Positions 50,135-59,723 of a stretch of 64,000 nucleotides of DNA are shown piece by piece (the stretch's first letter is position 1; every line of letters starts with the position of its first letter). Origin of the DNA: an uncultured Rhodospirillales bacterium (GTDB taxonomy: Bacteria > Pseudomonadota > Alphaproteobacteria > Rhodospirillales > UBA2165); contig CAJXKD010000001.1 of assembly GCA_913055735.1 (NCBI GenBank), positions 2,390,281 through 2,454,280 of the forward strand. The letters are read 5' to 3'. The notes under the pieces are model-generated. The model made no database searches, was not told the DNA's origin, and worked only from the letters and a program-made list of their open reading frames with translations. Both the position numbers and the translations under genes were made by a program.

Positions 50135-51037
50135 ATGACGTCCATCGCATTCATCGGCTTCGGTGAGGCCGGCGGTCTTCTCGCGACCGGATTGCTCGCT
50201 TGCGGTGCGGAAGATGTCGCCACCTACGATATCCTAATCGACGATCCGGCGACGGCGGGAAAACATAAGAAGAAGGCGGCTGAAATTGGTGTGACCGCGG
50301 CGATTTCTCCGGCCGAGGCGGTCGCCGGCCGAGACGTGGTGATCTCGGCGGTGGTGTCCTCTGAAACCGTAAAGGCGGCGGCGAGTGTCGCGCCCCACCT
50401 CAAGGCCGGACAGTATTACCTCGATATCAATTCGGCCTCGCCCAGAATGAAGCGCGAAGCTCAGGCGGTTGTCGAACAGAACGGTGCCCACTATGTGGAG
50501 GCCGCAGTCATGGACCTGGTGCCGCCGCACGGCCATCGGGTGCCCATGTTCCTGGCCGGGACCAAAGCGGCCGACCTGGCGCCGATGCTTACGGCCCTCG
50601 ATATGCGGGTGGAACCGGTTGGCGATAAGATCGGCCAGGCATCATCCATCAAGATGGTGCGCAGCGTTTTTCTCAAAGGGTTTTCCGCCATCCTGCTGGA
50701 ATGTTTGGTCGCGGCGGAACGGGCCGGGGTGGAAGACAAGGTGCTCGCCTCCATCCAGCGGACTTTTCCCGAAATCGATTGGATCAAGATGGCGGACTAC
50801 TACATGGGCCGGCTGATGGTTCACGCCAAACGCCAGTCGGCGGAGATGTGGGAAGTGGTTGAAACGCTGCGTGACATGGATGTCGATCCGTTTACCGCCG
50901 AAGCATCGGCGAAACGATTGGCGTGGCTCGCCGAACTGGACATCCTCAAAAACACGCCCGACGGCGAACCGCCCAAGGACTTCAAGAGTGCTTTGAAGCT
51001 GTTTCGCGAGGTCGAAGCCAAAACCAGAGCGGTATAA
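50135..51037 (+). CDS. NAD(P)-binding dehydrogenase with DUF1932-type C-terminal domain
   Basis: This 300-aa protein has an N-terminal Rossmann domain (IAFIGFGEAGGLLATGLL near residue 4) of the 6-phosphogluconate/beta-hydroxyacid dehydrogenase type, with DINSASPRMKREA as the cofactor-proximal loop. A helical C-terminal half follows (SSIKMVRSVFLKGFSAILLE near 172) like DUF1932 proteins. It begins 16 bases after the LacI stop with AGGGGGAGAAGG upstream, so it is co-transcribed. It may act on the same hydroxyacid as the divergent dehydrogenase; the reaction is not known. Confidence 0.85.
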   Translation: MTSIAFIGFGEAGGLLATGLLACGAEDVATYDILIDDPATAGKHKKKAAEIGVTAAISPAEAVAGRDVVISAVVSSETVKAAASVAPHLKAGQYYLDINSASPRMKREAQAVVEQNGAHYVEAAVMDLVPPHGHRVPMFLAGTKAADLAPMLTALDMRVEPVGDKIGQASSIKMVRSVFLKGFSAILLECLVAAERAGVEDKVLASIQRTFPEIDWIKMADYYMGRLMVHAKRQSAEMWEVVETLRDMDVDPFTAEASAKRLAWLAELDILKNTPDGEPPKDFKSALKLFREVEAKTRAV

Positions 51038-51107
51038 TCCGTTCAAATTGACCCGCGTCAACGAACGCCCGGTCAACACAGTGTAGTTATGTTCGAGCGA
51101 TATCTGC

Positions 51108-51596
51108 ATGACGCCTGTGATTATGAAAACAGTTCTTGTTGCCTTCCATTCCCGAACAGGTCACACCGCGGAGGTTGCCCAGAACATTGCCGCTGGCTTG
51201 AACGCCGACATGGAACAGCTCCGAGAAGCCGAGGTGCGGGCCTATTTTCGTGCCGGCCTCGACGCGCTTCTGGGGCGGACGTGTGACTTGGCGGGTTCAA
51301 TCACGTCTCCTGGCAACTATGACTTGGTTGTGCTCGGTACGCCCGTTTGGGCGATGAACCTACCCCCGCCGATGCGCTCGTATATTGTGGAGCACGCTGG
51401 GGAACTTCCAAAAGTCGCGTTCTTTTGTACCGAGGGCGGCGGCGGGGGTAACCGGGTTTTTGGTCAGATGGCGCGGCTCTGCGGTAAATCGCCTTTGGCA
51501 ACGCTGGAAGTCACTGAGCCCGAAATGAAATCAGGGACCAGCGAGTCCAAGATCAAAGGTTTTATCGACGCGCTTTCTCAGAAATTGGCGGATTGA
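51108..51596 (+). CDS. Flavodoxin-like protein
   Basis: This protein of 162 aa (or 157 if it starts at the in-frame ATG at 51123) has a flavodoxin fold. The FMN phosphate loop is FHSRTGHTAEVA, and LVVLGTPVWAMNLPPPM forms the second FMN loop. FCTEGGGGGNRVFGQM is glycine-rich in place of the usual third loop. It resembles small NADPH-linked flavodoxins and NAD(P)H:quinone-type proteins used as electron carriers. Neither start has a clear ribosome site. Its stop faces that of the convergent LysR gene 3 bases away. Confidence 0.85.
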   Translation: MTPVIMKTVLVAFHSRTGHTAEVAQNIAAGLNADMEQLREAEVRAYFRAGLDALLGRTCDLAGSITSPGNYDLVVLGTPVWAMNLPPPMRSYIVEHAGELPKVAFFCTEGGGGGNRVFGQMARLCGKSPLATLEVTEPEMKSGTSESKIKGFIDALSQKLAD

Positions 51597-51599
51597 GGA

Positions 51600-52508
51600 T
51601 CATATCCCGCCGGCAATCTCGGCGATCACACTGCGCATCCAGGCATGGGCGGGGTCGTCGTCGAAGCGTTGATGCCACGTCAAACAGGCGTCGTAGCCGG
51701 GGACATCCACCGGGATGGGCCGGGTCTCGAGCCCGGTCAGCGGCGCGAAGTGGCGGGCGATCCGTTGGGCGAGGGCGCCGATCAAATCCGTATTCGGCAG
51801 CAGGAACGGCACGATCAACATGTGCGGCACGGTGACGGCCACTTTTCGTTCCCGGTTGACCATTGAAAGCGCCATATCGACGCGGCTTCGGGCGCGGGCG
51901 CTGGGCCGGATGGCGACATGGGGATAGGCAAGAAAGTCGTCGAGGGTGAAATCGCCGGCGAACACGGGGTGGCCCTTGCGCGCGATACAGATCAGGCTCT
52001 CGCTATAGAGGGGGAGGCTTCTAACGAATTTCGGGACGTTGCCCGGTACCATCCCTACTGAAAATTCGCATTCCTCCGCCTCGATCAGTTCGACGCCGGG
52101 GATATAGGTCGTGGTCTGGACGTGGACGCTGATGCCGGGCGCCTCCGCTCCGATCCGGGCCTTGAGTCGCGGCAGCAACAGGAACGCCGCATCTTCTGCC
52201 ATGGCGATGGTGAAGGTCCGCTCTGTGTTGGCAGGATCGAACGCGGCGCGGCCGTTGAGGGCGCCGCTGATCTGCGCCAATGCCTGCCGGATGGGCGCGT
52301 GAAGCTCGAGCGCCCGCGGCGTCGGAGTCATGCCCTCCGGCGTCCGCACCAGCAATTGGTCGTCGAACAGGGCGCGCAGCCGCGACAAGGCGTTGCTCAT
52401 CGCCGGCTGGCTGAGGCCGATCGCCTGGCCCGCCTGCGTTACGTGGCGGTGTTCCATGAGCGCGTTGAATGCCGTCAGGAGGTTGAGATCGACGGCATTC
52501 AAATTCAT
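51600..52508 (-). CDS. LysR-family transcriptional regulator
   Basis: This 302-aa protein has a NodD-subgroup-like LysR winged helix (NLNAVDLNLLTAFNALMEHRH, residues 2-22, then LSQPAMSNALSRLRALFDDQLL) and a substrate-sensing domain from about residue 90. I prefer ATG at 52508 because the family usually opens MNL-x-x-xDLNLL; ATGs at 52526 and 52538 are in frame. The region upstream contains ATTCAT-CTG-ATGAAT overlapping the start. It is divergent from the orphan binding-protein gene at 52610, its probable target. Confidence 0.9.
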   Translation of the reverse strand: MNLNAVDLNLLTAFNALMEHRHVTQAGQAIGLSQPAMSNALSRLRALFDDQLLVRTPEGMTPTPRALELHAPIRQALAQISGALNGRAAFDPANTERTFTIAMAEDAAFLLLPRLKARIGAEAPGISVHVQTTTYIPGVELIEAEECEFSVGMVPGNVPKFVRSLPLYSESLICIARKGHPVFAGDFTLDDFLAYPHVAIRPSARARSRVDMALSMVNRERKVAVTVPHMLIVPFLLPNTDLIGALAQRIARHFAPLTGLETRPIPVDVPGYDACLTWHQRFDDDPAHAWMRSVIAEIAGGI

Positions 52509-52517
52509 CTGATGAAT
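52503..52517. promoter_or_regulatory. Candidate LysR binding palindrome at the regulator start
   Basis: ATTCAT-CTG-ATGAAT is a perfect 6-bp inverted repeat with a 3-base centre, followed by a third ATTCAT-like half at 52521-52526. It overlaps the preferred start codon of the regulator, which would suit autorepression or mean that translation starts further upstream. Confidence 0.4.
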
Positions 52518-52609
52518 GATATTCATAACAACAATCAATTTTTATTATGACTGAGGGTTTGATACTGTGAACCATAATCAGAATCAAGCACACGACAGGA
52601 GGCACCATC

Positions 52610-53497
52610 ATGACCAAATTCGTTATTCAGCCTCACGGGCGTCTGCACGAAGCCGTGGCGCACGAACTGGGCTATTTCACCGAAGAAGGGTTGGATTACG
52701 AGCTTTCGGATGTCGAGAGCTTCGGTCTTCCCAAAGTTGATCTGCAGCGTGACGAAAACGGCGAGGTTCGGCGCGGTGCGTTTGAGGCCTATGTCGCCGG
52801 CGGCGGCAACAAGGGGCAGAAATCGGATATCAGCTGCGCCTGCCATTGGGCGGTCAATCAGGCCTCGGCCAGCGACGTCGGCCACTTATACTCGCAGGCC
52901 TACGTTGTCTCCCCTGGTGCCATCATGGTGCCGGAAGACTCCGACATCCGCCGGCCGGAAGATCTCGCGGGCAAAGAAGTTGCCGTCGGCTATCATTCGG
53001 GCAGTCACTTTACGACGCTGCAAGCCTTGGAACCGTTTCTCAAGCCCGACGATATCAATCTGAAATTCGTCGGAACGCCGTGGGCGCGGGTCGATGCGGG
53101 GCTCGACGGCTCGGTCGCGGCGACCAGCGTTTGGGGGATTACCTTCCAGGCCGCCGAACAACTTGGTCTGCGGCGCGTTGCTGACTGCACCTTCATGATC
53201 GCGTTCATGTTTCCGCATGAAACCAACAAGGAAGATGTGGACAAATACATGAGCGCGATGAAACGCGCGCAGATGGAAATCGATCTGTTCCCGGAGAAGT
53301 ACAAGCATTTCTACGCGCCGCAAATTCCGGAGCGGTACAAGGACAAGCTGGATGTTCGGCTGTTCAGCCCCGGCGAACGAATCGTCTTTTTGCCGTACAC
53401 GGAAGAAACGTTTGCGCGCACCCAGGATTGGATTCACGAACGCGGAATTTTCGATACGCGTCCTGAATACACCTACGCCGCTGCGGTTGGCGGCTAA
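52610..53497 (+). CDS. NMT1/SsuA-like substrate-binding-fold protein without signal peptide
   Basis: This 295-aa protein has the type 2 periplasmic-binding fold of NMT1/THI5/SsuA-like proteins. The opening runs FVIQPHGRLHEAVAHELGYFTEEGLDYEL. EDLAGKEVAVGYHSGSHFTTLQALEPFL follows near residues 115-145. No signal peptide or lipobox is present, so it is probably cytoplasmic, unlike classical ABC receptors; no ABC genes adjoin. GACAGGAGG precedes the ATG. A divergent LysR gene probably regulates it, and a strong terminator follows. It may be an enzyme or a ligand sensor. Confidence 0.75.
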   Translation: MTKFVIQPHGRLHEAVAHELGYFTEEGLDYELSDVESFGLPKVDLQRDENGEVRRGAFEAYVAGGGNKGQKSDISCACHWAVNQASASDVGHLYSQAYVVSPGAIMVPEDSDIRRPEDLAGKEVAVGYHSGSHFTTLQALEPFLKPDDINLKFVGTPWARVDAGLDGSVAATSVWGITFQAAEQLGLRRVADCTFMIAFMFPHETNKEDVDKYMSAMKRAQMEIDLFPEKYKHFYAPQIPERYKDKLDVRLFSPGERIVFLPYTEETFARTQDWIHERGIFDTRPEYTYAAAVGG

Positions 53498-53576
53498 TAA
53501 ACGGAGGCGGGTCCACCCGCGCCCCATGCGGGCCGGGGGCATCACCGCCTCGCACTAGGAAAAATGGTCCCCATTG

Positions 53577-53611
53577 GGCGGAGTAAGCGTTCTGCTTATT
53601 CCGCCTTTCTT
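53577..53611 (+). terminator. Rho-independent terminator
   Basis: GGCGGAGTAAGC pairs with GCTTATTCCGCC (12 bp, one G-U) around GTTCT and is followed by TTTCTT. It lies 79 bases after the stop of the binding-protein gene. Confidence 0.85.
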
Positions 53612-53740
53612 GTGTCAGCGCGATGAGTATGATGGAGCCGCAAAAGCCCTGAAACCGAGGGCTTCGGGGGCAGGTGCCCTGTTGCGGCCGGTAGGGTATA
53701 ATGCCGACTGCGGTCGGGTTTCGAAGGAAGAGGACGGGCC

Positions 53741-54856
53741 ATGCGTCAAACAGCCATTCCCTGCGTCTGGATGCGGGGCGGGACGTCTAAGGGGGCTTAT
53801 TTTCTGGCAGACGATCTGCCCGCCGACGAGGATTTGCGGAACCGGATTTTGCTCTCCGTCATGGGATCGCCCGACGAACGGCAAATCGACGGTATGGGTG
53901 GCGCGACGTCGCTGACCAGTAAGGTTGCCATCGTCAGCCGCTCGGAGCGCGAGGGCGTCGATATCGAATACCGTTTCGTCCAGGTGGTTGTCGACGAGCC
54001 GCGCACCAGTGTGCTGCAGAACTGCGGAAATATCCTTGCCGGTGTTGGCCAGTTCGCCGTGGAGCAGGGGCTGGTCAAGGGCGGCGATCCGGAAACGACG
54101 CTGCGGCTCTATATGGTCAATAGCGACAGTCTGTGCGACGTCACCTTCCCGTCGCCGGGCGGCGTGCCGCAATATGACGGCGACGCCATGATCGATGGCG
54201 TCCCGGGCGCCGCCGCGCCGGTGATGATCAATTTCCTCGATATGGCGGGCTCCATCTGCGGGTCATTGTTGCCGACGGGATCGGTGGTCGACGTGATTGA
54301 CGGCGTTCCGGTGACCTGTATCGACAACGGCATGCCGGTGGTGCTCATCAACGCGCAGTCGCTGGGCCGGACCGGTTATGAAAGCCGCGACGAACTGAAT
54401 GCGGATACGGAATTGAAGGAACGGATCGAATCGATCCGCTTGCAGGTCGGCCCCATGATGAGCTTGGGTGACGTCAAGGAGCAGACGGTCCCCAAGATGA
54501 CCCTCGTGGCGCCGCCCCGCACCGGGGGTGCCATCTGTACCCGGTCCTTCATTCCGCATGATTGTCACGCCGCCATCGGCGTGTTCGCCGCGGTTTCCGT
54601 TGCCACCGGGTGTGCCCTTGAGGGGTCGGTGGCCTACGAACTTGCCGAACTTCCGGAAGGCAGTCGCAAGCTCGTGTCCGTTGAGCATCCGACCGGCGAG
54701 TTTTCGGTCGAGATGGAGATGGAGGGCGACAGCAAAAATCCCGTTATCAAGCGGGCGGCGCTGCTGCGCACCGCCCGCCGTTTGTTCGAGGGCCGTGTGT
54801 TGATCCCGGGCACCGTTTGGGACGGGCAGCAGGCGCGACCGTTGGCGGCGGAATAA
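53741..54856 (+). CDS. galD: 4-oxalomesaconate tautomerase (GalD/LigU, PrpF family)
   Basis: This 371-aa protein matches GalD/LigU, which interconverts the keto and enol (or double-bond) forms of 4-oxalomesaconate in gallate and protocatechuate meta-cleavage. The opening IPCVWMRGGTSKGAYFLADDLP and GSPDERQIDGMGGATSLTSKVAI are characteristic of the family. LQNCGNILAGVGQFAVEQGL carries the conserved Cys/Asn/Gly site near residue 92. It lies 34 bases upstream of the LigI gene, the enzyme that makes 4-oxalomesaconate. GGAAGAGGACGG upstream supports the ATG. Other PrpF-family isomerases are a weaker alternative. Confidence 0.88.
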   Translation: MRQTAIPCVWMRGGTSKGAYFLADDLPADEDLRNRILLSVMGSPDERQIDGMGGATSLTSKVAIVSRSEREGVDIEYRFVQVVVDEPRTSVLQNCGNILAGVGQFAVEQGLVKGGDPETTLRLYMVNSDSLCDVTFPSPGGVPQYDGDAMIDGVPGAAAPVMINFLDMAGSICGSLLPTGSVVDVIDGVPVTCIDNGMPVVLINAQSLGRTGYESRDELNADTELKERIESIRLQVGPMMSLGDVKEQTVPKMTLVAPPRTGGAICTRSFIPHDCHAAIGVFAAVSVATGCALEGSVAYELAELPEGSRKLVSVEHPTGEFSVEMEMEGDSKNPVIKRAALLRTARRLFEGRVLIPGTVWDGQQARPLAAE

Positions 54857-54890
54857 ACTCAAGAAACTTTCGAGGACGAGACGCAACACT

Positions 54891-55775
54891 ATGAACGACT
54901 TCAAGCCCGACATCGTCGGCCCACATCCCAATCCCCGCAAACCTTCCTTCAAGATGCCGCCCAAGGCATGCGATGCACACTGCCACGTGTTCGGGCCCGG
55001 TGCCGTTTTCCCCTATGCGCCGGACCGGAGCTACACGCCGCCGGATGCGCCCAAGGAAGGCTTGATGGCGCTACACGACCATCTTGGAATTTCCCGCGCG
55101 GTGATTGTCCAGGCGAGTTGCCATGGCACCGATAACACCGCGACGCTGGATGCCATCGCCGCGTCGGACGGGCGCTATATGGGCGTCGCCATGGTCGACG
55201 ACGATGTGACGGACGATGAGTTGCAGCGGTTACATGACGGCGGCATTCGCGGCATCCGGTTCAATTTCGTTCGTCACCTGGGCGGCGCGCCGGACCTTGA
55301 CGTCTTCCATAATGTCGTCGAGCGGATCACGCTGCGTGGGTGGCACTTGGTGCTGCACCTCGATTCCCGCGACATAATCGATTACGAGGATATGTTCCGC
55401 GCTTTGCCGTTGCCCATCGTCATCGATCATATGGGCCGCGTTGATGCCTCGAAAGGTGTCGATCAGGAGCCGTTCCAGGTCCTGCTCAAGTTTCTCGAGA
55501 ACGACAATGTCTGGGTGAAGGTGAGCGGTTCGGAACGCATCACCAAACAAGGCGCGCCCTTTGCCGACTCGGTCAAGATCGCGGCGGCATTGGTTGCCGC
55601 GGCACCCGACCGGGCGCTGTGGGGCACCGACTGGCCGCACCCCAACATGGGGCCGGACGGCGCGCCGGATGACGGTCTGCTGGTGGAATTGGTGCCGCAA
55701 ATTGCCGAGACCGAGGACCTTCGACAGAAGTTGCTCGTCGACAATCCAGCCCGGCTCTACGATTTCAGCGATTGA
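54891..55775 (+). CDS. ligI: 2-pyrone-4,6-dicarboxylate hydrolase (LigI-like)
   Basis: This 294-aa amidohydrolase-superfamily protein matches LigI in length and motifs: PHPNPRKPSFKMPPKACDAHCHVFGP at the start (residues about 11-36), the metal-site DAHCHVFGP, VIVQASCHGTDN, IVIDHMGRVD and LWGTDWPHPN with the catalytic Asp. LigI hydrolyses 2-pyrone-4,6-dicarboxylate to 4-oxalomesaconate, the substrate of the tautomerase upstream. It lies in the same direction 34 bases downstream, so they form one operon. Its stop is 12 bases from the stop of the convergent ABC transporter gene. Confidence 0.9.
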   Translation: MNDFKPDIVGPHPNPRKPSFKMPPKACDAHCHVFGPGAVFPYAPDRSYTPPDAPKEGLMALHDHLGISRAVIVQASCHGTDNTATLDAIAASDGRYMGVAMVDDDVTDDELQRLHDGGIRGIRFNFVRHLGGAPDLDVFHNVVERITLRGWHLVLHLDSRDIIDYEDMFRALPLPIVIDHMGRVDASKGVDQEPFQVLLKFLENDNVWVKVSGSERITKQGAPFADSVKIAAALVAAAPDRALWGTDWPHPNMGPDGAPDDGLLVELVPQIAETEDLRQKLLVDNPARLYDFSD

Positions 55776-55787
55776 TTATGTAAGCCT

Positions 55788-56822
55788 TTAGGCCGCCGAG
55801 GCTTTCTGCTCGTTGATGCGCGGGCTCTTGGCCATAGCGTCGGGGTCGGAATGAAGGTGGCATTCGACCGTTCCGCCATCCGCGGCCAGCGGCTGCGGCT
55901 GTGCCCATTGGCAGAGTTCCGTTGCGTGCGGGCAGCGCGGATGGAAGGCGCATCCCGACGGCGGGTTGAGGGGATTGGGGAAGCCGCGTCCCATGGCGAT
56001 ATTCGGCAGGCTATATTGCGGTTCCGGCGTCAGAACCGAATCCAGCAGCGCCTGGGTATAGGGATGACGCGGGTGGTCGAACACTTGGTCGGCCATGCCG
56101 AATTCAATCAGCCGTCCCAAATACATCACCGCGACGCGCGTCGACATATGTTCGACGACCGCCAGGTTGTGACTGATGAACACGTAGGTGAGGTTCAGTT
56201 CGTCGCGCAGCTCCTGCAGCAAATTCAAGATTTGAGCCTGCACCGATACGTCGAGAGCCGAGGTCGGTTCGTCGCAAACAAGGATCTCCGGCTTCATGGC
56301 CAGGGCACGGGCGATGGCCACGCGTTGCCGCTGTCCGCCGGAAAGCTGGCTCGGATAGGAATAAAGCAAGCGCCGGGGCAGGCCGACGAGTTCCATGATT
56401 TCCTCGACCCGGGCCTTGCGCTCGGCCGGCGTGCCGATCTTATGCACGTCGAGAGGCAGAGAAATGATCTGCGCTAGGGTCTTGCGGGGATTCAGCGACG
56501 AATAGGGGTCCTGGAACACCGGCTGAATACGCCGCGCAACGTCTCGGCGGTCGACACTGCTGATGGGGACGCCTTCATACAGGATATCTCCGGCGGTCGG
56601 TTCCAACAGGCCGAGCAGCATCTTGGCCAGCGTTGTCTTGCCACAGCCGGACTCGCCGACGACGGCGAGCACTTCGCCGCGTCGCACTTGCAGGCTGATG
56701 TCCTGAACCGCGCGCAAGGGGCGTTTCTCGGTGAACGGACCCCGGCCGATCATGAACGTCCGGCTGACGTCGCGGCATTCTAAGACATATTGGGAGGTGG
56801 GCGTTTGCGTCTGTTCGGTCAT
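55788..56822 (-). CDS. Peptide/nickel-type ABC transporter ATP-binding protein (DppF-like)
   Basis: This 344-aa ABC ATPase has Walker [10 protein letters not shown] near residue 56, signature [15 protein letters not shown], Walker [13 protein letters not shown] and the C-terminal oligopeptide/dipeptide extension [14 protein letters not shown] with four cysteines, a feature of Dpp/Opp ATPases that can hold an iron-sulfur cluster. The ATG at 56822 overlaps the stop of the partner ATPase by 4 bases. It belongs to a five-domain importer with 56819-59723; no periplasmic receptor gene is present in this window. Confidence 0.9.
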   Translation of the reverse strand: MTEQTQTPTSQYVLECRDVSRTFMIGRGPFTEKRPLRAVQDISLQVRRGEVLAVVGESGCGKTTLAKMLLGLLEPTAGDILYEGVPISSVDRRDVARRIQPVFQDPYSSLNPRKTLAQIISLPLDVHKIGTPAERKARVEEIMELVGLPRRLLYSYPSQLSGGQRQRVAIARALAMKPEILVCDEPTSALDVSVQAQILNLLQELRDELNLTYVFISHNLAVVEHMSTRVAVMYLGRLIEFGMADQVFDHPRHPYTQALLDSVLTPEPQYSLPNIAMGRGFPNPLNPPSGCAFHPRCPHATELCQWAQPQPLAADGGTVECHLHSDPDAMAKSPRINEQKASAA

Positions 56823-57865
56823 TCGGCCACCGCCGCGTTGGGCGCCTTCTTGATATGATTCACCGTTTCTTCGGGCGTCAGGACGCATCTGTACCCGTGT
56901 TGATCGCCGCCTGTCTCGAGATCGATCTCGCCGTCGGTGCAGGCTTCCCGTGCATAAGAACAGCGGTTACGGAACAGGCACCCTTCCTGTTCGCCGATCA
57001 GGGCTGGCACGATGCCCGGTATGGAGCCCAATTGCGAGCCGCGCACGGTCTTTCCGGGGATGGGAATGCATTCCAGCAACCCTTGGGTATAGGGATGCAT
57101 TGGCGCCGAAAAGACCTGTTCGGCGTTGCCCGTTTCCACGACGAGGCCCGCATACATGACGGCCACCCGGTCGGCGATACGCGCGACGACGCCGAGATCA
57201 TGGGTGATAAAGATGAGGCCCATGTGGAATTCGTCCTGCAACTCCTTCAGCAGATTGAGGATTTGCGCCTGGATGGTGACATCGAGCGCGGTGGTGGGCT
57301 CATCGGCAATGACCAGAGCAGGGTCGCACATGAGGGTCATGGCGATCATCACCCGTTGACGCAGACCGCCGGACAATTGGTGAGGATATTGGCCTAGCCG
57401 GCTTGCGGCGGCCGTGATGCCGACTTTCTCCAGAAGATAGATGGCACGTTCGCGGGCTTCCTTGCGGCCGCCTTTGCCGTGCCGGATATATACCTCCTCC
57501 ATCTGGTTGCCGATGGTGTAAACCGGGTTGAGGGAGGTCATCGGATCCTGAAAGATCATGCCGATGCGGTCGCCCCGTAGATCGGCGAACTGCCTGTCGG
57601 TGACGGACAGCAGGTCGCGTCCCTCCAGCGTCAGTTTGTCCGCCGTCATCGTCGCGCTGCGCGGCAGCAGGCCCATCACCGCGAGTGAGGTAATGGACTT
57701 TCCGCAGCCGGACTCACCGACGATGCAGAGGGTTTCGCCCCGATCGACATGGAAATCGACATCCGTAACGGCGTGCAACGTTCCCGCCGGCACTTTGATA
57801 CGGACGTTGAGGTTGCGCACATCGAGAACGTGATCCGATGTGTTCTTGGGCGTGTTTCCTTCCAC
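56819..57865 (-). CDS. Peptide/nickel-type ABC transporter ATP-binding protein (DppD-like)
   Basis: This 348-aa ABC ATPase has Walker [10 protein letters not shown] near residue 53 (Ile replaces the usual Thr/Ser), signature [15 protein letters not shown], Walker [13 protein letters not shown] and the oligopeptide C-terminal motif [16 protein letters not shown] with conserved cysteines. It is the usual partner of the DppF-like ATPase. The start codon at 57865 shares a base with the stop of the preceding permease gene, so the operon is tightly coupled. Direction and spacing show one operon from 59723 to 55788. Confidence 0.9.
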   Translation of the reverse strand: MEGNTPKNTSDHVLDVRNLNVRIKVPAGTLHAVTDVDFHVDRGETLCIVGESGCGKSITSLAVMGLLPRSATMTADKLTLEGRDLLSVTDRQFADLRGDRIGMIFQDPMTSLNPVYTIGNQMEEVYIRHGKGGRKEARERAIYLLEKVGITAAASRLGQYPHQLSGGLRQRVMIAMTLMCDPALVIADEPTTALDVTIQAQILNLLKELQDEFHMGLIFITHDLGVVARIADRVAVMYAGLVVETGNAEQVFSAPMHPYTQGLLECIPIPGKTVRGSQLGSIPGIVPALIGEQEGCLFRNRCSYAREACTDGEIDLETGGDQHGYRCVLTPEETVNHIKKAPNAAVAE

Positions 57866-58797
57866 TAGTTCCGGCCCTCCGGCGCGGTGATATCGCGGAT
57901 GCCGTCACCCATCATATTGATGGACAGAACCAGGAAGAAAATGGCTAGTCCCGGAATGGTAATCAGATACGGCTTGAAGAACATGTACTGCCGGCCTTCG
58001 TTGACCAATAGGCCCCAGGACGGGGTCGGCGGCTGGACACCGAGGCCGAAGAAGGACAGTACGGCCTCGACCAGGATCGCGAGCGCCATTTCCAGGCTGG
58101 CGATGACGATGATCTGGTTGAGGATGTTGGGGAGCACTTCTCTCAGAATAATGCGGGTTTTCGAGCACCCCACGGCTTCCGCCGCCGTGACGAAATCGTT
58201 GGATCGGATTTGCTGGGTGGCGGCGCGGGTGACCACGGCGTAACGGTCCCAGAACAGGGCGGCCATGACCAGGATCAGCACGGGGATCGATCCGCCGAAC
58301 ACGGACACGACCGAGAGCGCCACGAGCAGCGGCGGCAGGGCGAGTTTGCAGTTGATCAGATACATGATCACCGCATCCACGCGCCCGCCGAAATACCCGC
58401 CGATCATCCCGAGCGTCGAGCCGATGACGCCGGCAAGCGTGGCGGCGAGAACGCCGATGGTCAGTGAAATCTGTGTGCCGTAGATCACGCGGCTCAACAG
58501 ATCGCGGCCGAGCGCATCCGTTCCGAACGGGTGGGTCCAGGTACCGCCTTTGCCCCAGATGGGGTTGATCAGTTTGCGTGTCAGTTCCTGATCATAGGGG
58601 TCGAAGGGCGCGATCAGGGGGGCGAACAGCGCGCAAATTACGGCAATCAGCACGACGGTGCCGCCGATGATCAAACCGAGATGGCGCCGCGCCCGCCGCC
58701 GCATGACGGCACCGGGAGAGGGCGCATCGACTTCGAAATCGTCGGCCGAGGCGCCGTTCCAGGTGGCAGTCGCTTTCGCTGTGTCGTTGGGGGCCAT
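57865..58797 (-). CDS. Peptide-type ABC transporter permease (DppC-like)
   Basis: This 310-aa membrane protein has six predicted helices. The soluble N-terminus is long and acidic (ADDFEVDAPSPGAVMRRRARRHL), and HPFGTDALGRDLLSRVIYG near residue 95 is the standard OppC/DppC signature. The EAA loop reads VTAAEAVGCSKTRIILREVLPN near 205. It couples the ATPases to the second permease at 58806. GGAACC precedes the ATG at 58797. Confidence 0.9.
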   Translation of the reverse strand: MAPNDTAKATATWNGASADDFEVDAPSPGAVMRRRARRHLGLIIGGTVVLIAVICALFAPLIAPFDPYDQELTRKLINPIWGKGGTWTHPFGTDALGRDLLSRVIYGTQISLTIGVLAATLAGVIGSTLGMIGGYFGGRVDAVIMYLINCKLALPPLLVALSVVSVFGGSIPVLILVMAALFWDRYAVVTRAATQQIRSNDFVTAAEAVGCSKTRIILREVLPNILNQIIVIASLEMALAILVEAVLSFFGLGVQPPTPSWGLLVNEGRQYMFFKPYLITIPGLAIFFLVLSINMMGDGIRDITAPEGRN

Positions 58798-58805
58798 GGC
58801 GGTTC

Positions 58806-59723
58806 CTAATGCAGTCTGATGCGCGGATCCAATTGCGCATTGATCAGATCCGATAACAGAGTAAGACCGATATAGACGACCGAGATGAAGACGACGATCG
58901 ATTGCACCACCGGGAAATCCTGCCGTTGAATGGATTCAAGGGCGAGGTAGCCGATCCCGTTGAGCGCAAAAATTGATTCGACGATAAACGAGCCCCCGAG
59001 CAGAAAGCCGAAAGCGACCGCGGCCAAGGAAACAACCGGCAGTATGGCGTTGCGGAGACCATGTTTCCAGAGAACGACCGCGGGGCTCAGCCCTTTGGCG
59101 CGGGCCGTCCGGATATAGTCGGATTCCAGTACGTCGAGCATACCGGTACGCGTCAAACGCATGAATTGCGGCATAGCGAATGTCGACAGCGTGATTGTCG
59201 GTAGGATGAAGTGCCGCCAGGTGTCCGTGCCGGAAATGGGTGTCCAGCGTAAGAGGACGCCGAATACCCAAATGAGTATGAGGGCGAACCAGAAATTGGG
59301 AATCGCTTGCCCGAACACCGCGATCGACAATGCGGACCGGTCGATCCAGGTATTTTGTTTCATCGCCGCCAGCACGCCCAACGGCAGCGCGATGATCAAT
59401 GACAGGAGGAGCGAATAGCACGCGACCTGAATGGTCGTGCCGATGCGGTCCGTGATCAGCTCGATCACCGGTTCCTTGGTAAACAGCGACTGACCCAAGT
59501 CGCCCTGTAGCGCCTTGGTAACCCAGTCGAAATATTGGATATGAAAGGGGCGGTCGAGACCATAGGCCTTGGCGGTCTCGGCGATTTGTGCTGGCGACGC
59601 GTCTTCACCGGCAAGGGATTCGGCCAAGTTCCCCGACAAGCGGAGCAAGCTAAAGCCGATCACCGAAACGGTGATCGCAACAAGCAAGGAAATCGCTAGA
59701 CGGCGAAGCAGAAAATAGCCCAC
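58806..59723 (-). CDS. Peptide-type ABC transporter permease (DppB-like)
   Basis: This 305-aa permease starts with GTG at 59723, fixed by TGGGAGGCGAC just before it. It has a membrane helix at the N-terminus (RRLAISLLVAITVSVIGFSLL), the DppB-type AEIAETAKAYGLDRPFHIQYF-like segment near residue 50 (sequence SPAQIAETAKAYGLDRPF), and the EAA loop DYIRTARAKGLSPAVVLWKHGLRN near 200, given by position. It is the first gene of the transporter operon. The missing receptor must be encoded elsewhere. Confidence 0.9.
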   Translation of the reverse strand: MGYFLLRRLAISLLVAITVSVIGFSLLRLSGNLAESLAGEDASPAQIAETAKAYGLDRPFHIQYFDWVTKALQGDLGQSLFTKEPVIELITDRIGTTIQVACYSLLLSLIIALPLGVLAAMKQNTWIDRSALSIAVFGQAIPNFWFALILIWVFGVLLRWTPISGTDTWRHFILPTITLSTFAMPQFMRLTRTGMLDVLESDYIRTARAKGLSPAVVLWKHGLRNAILPVVSLAAVAFGFLLGGSFIVESIFALNGIGYLALESIQRQDFPVVQSIVVFISVVYIGLTLLSDLINAQLDPRIRLH

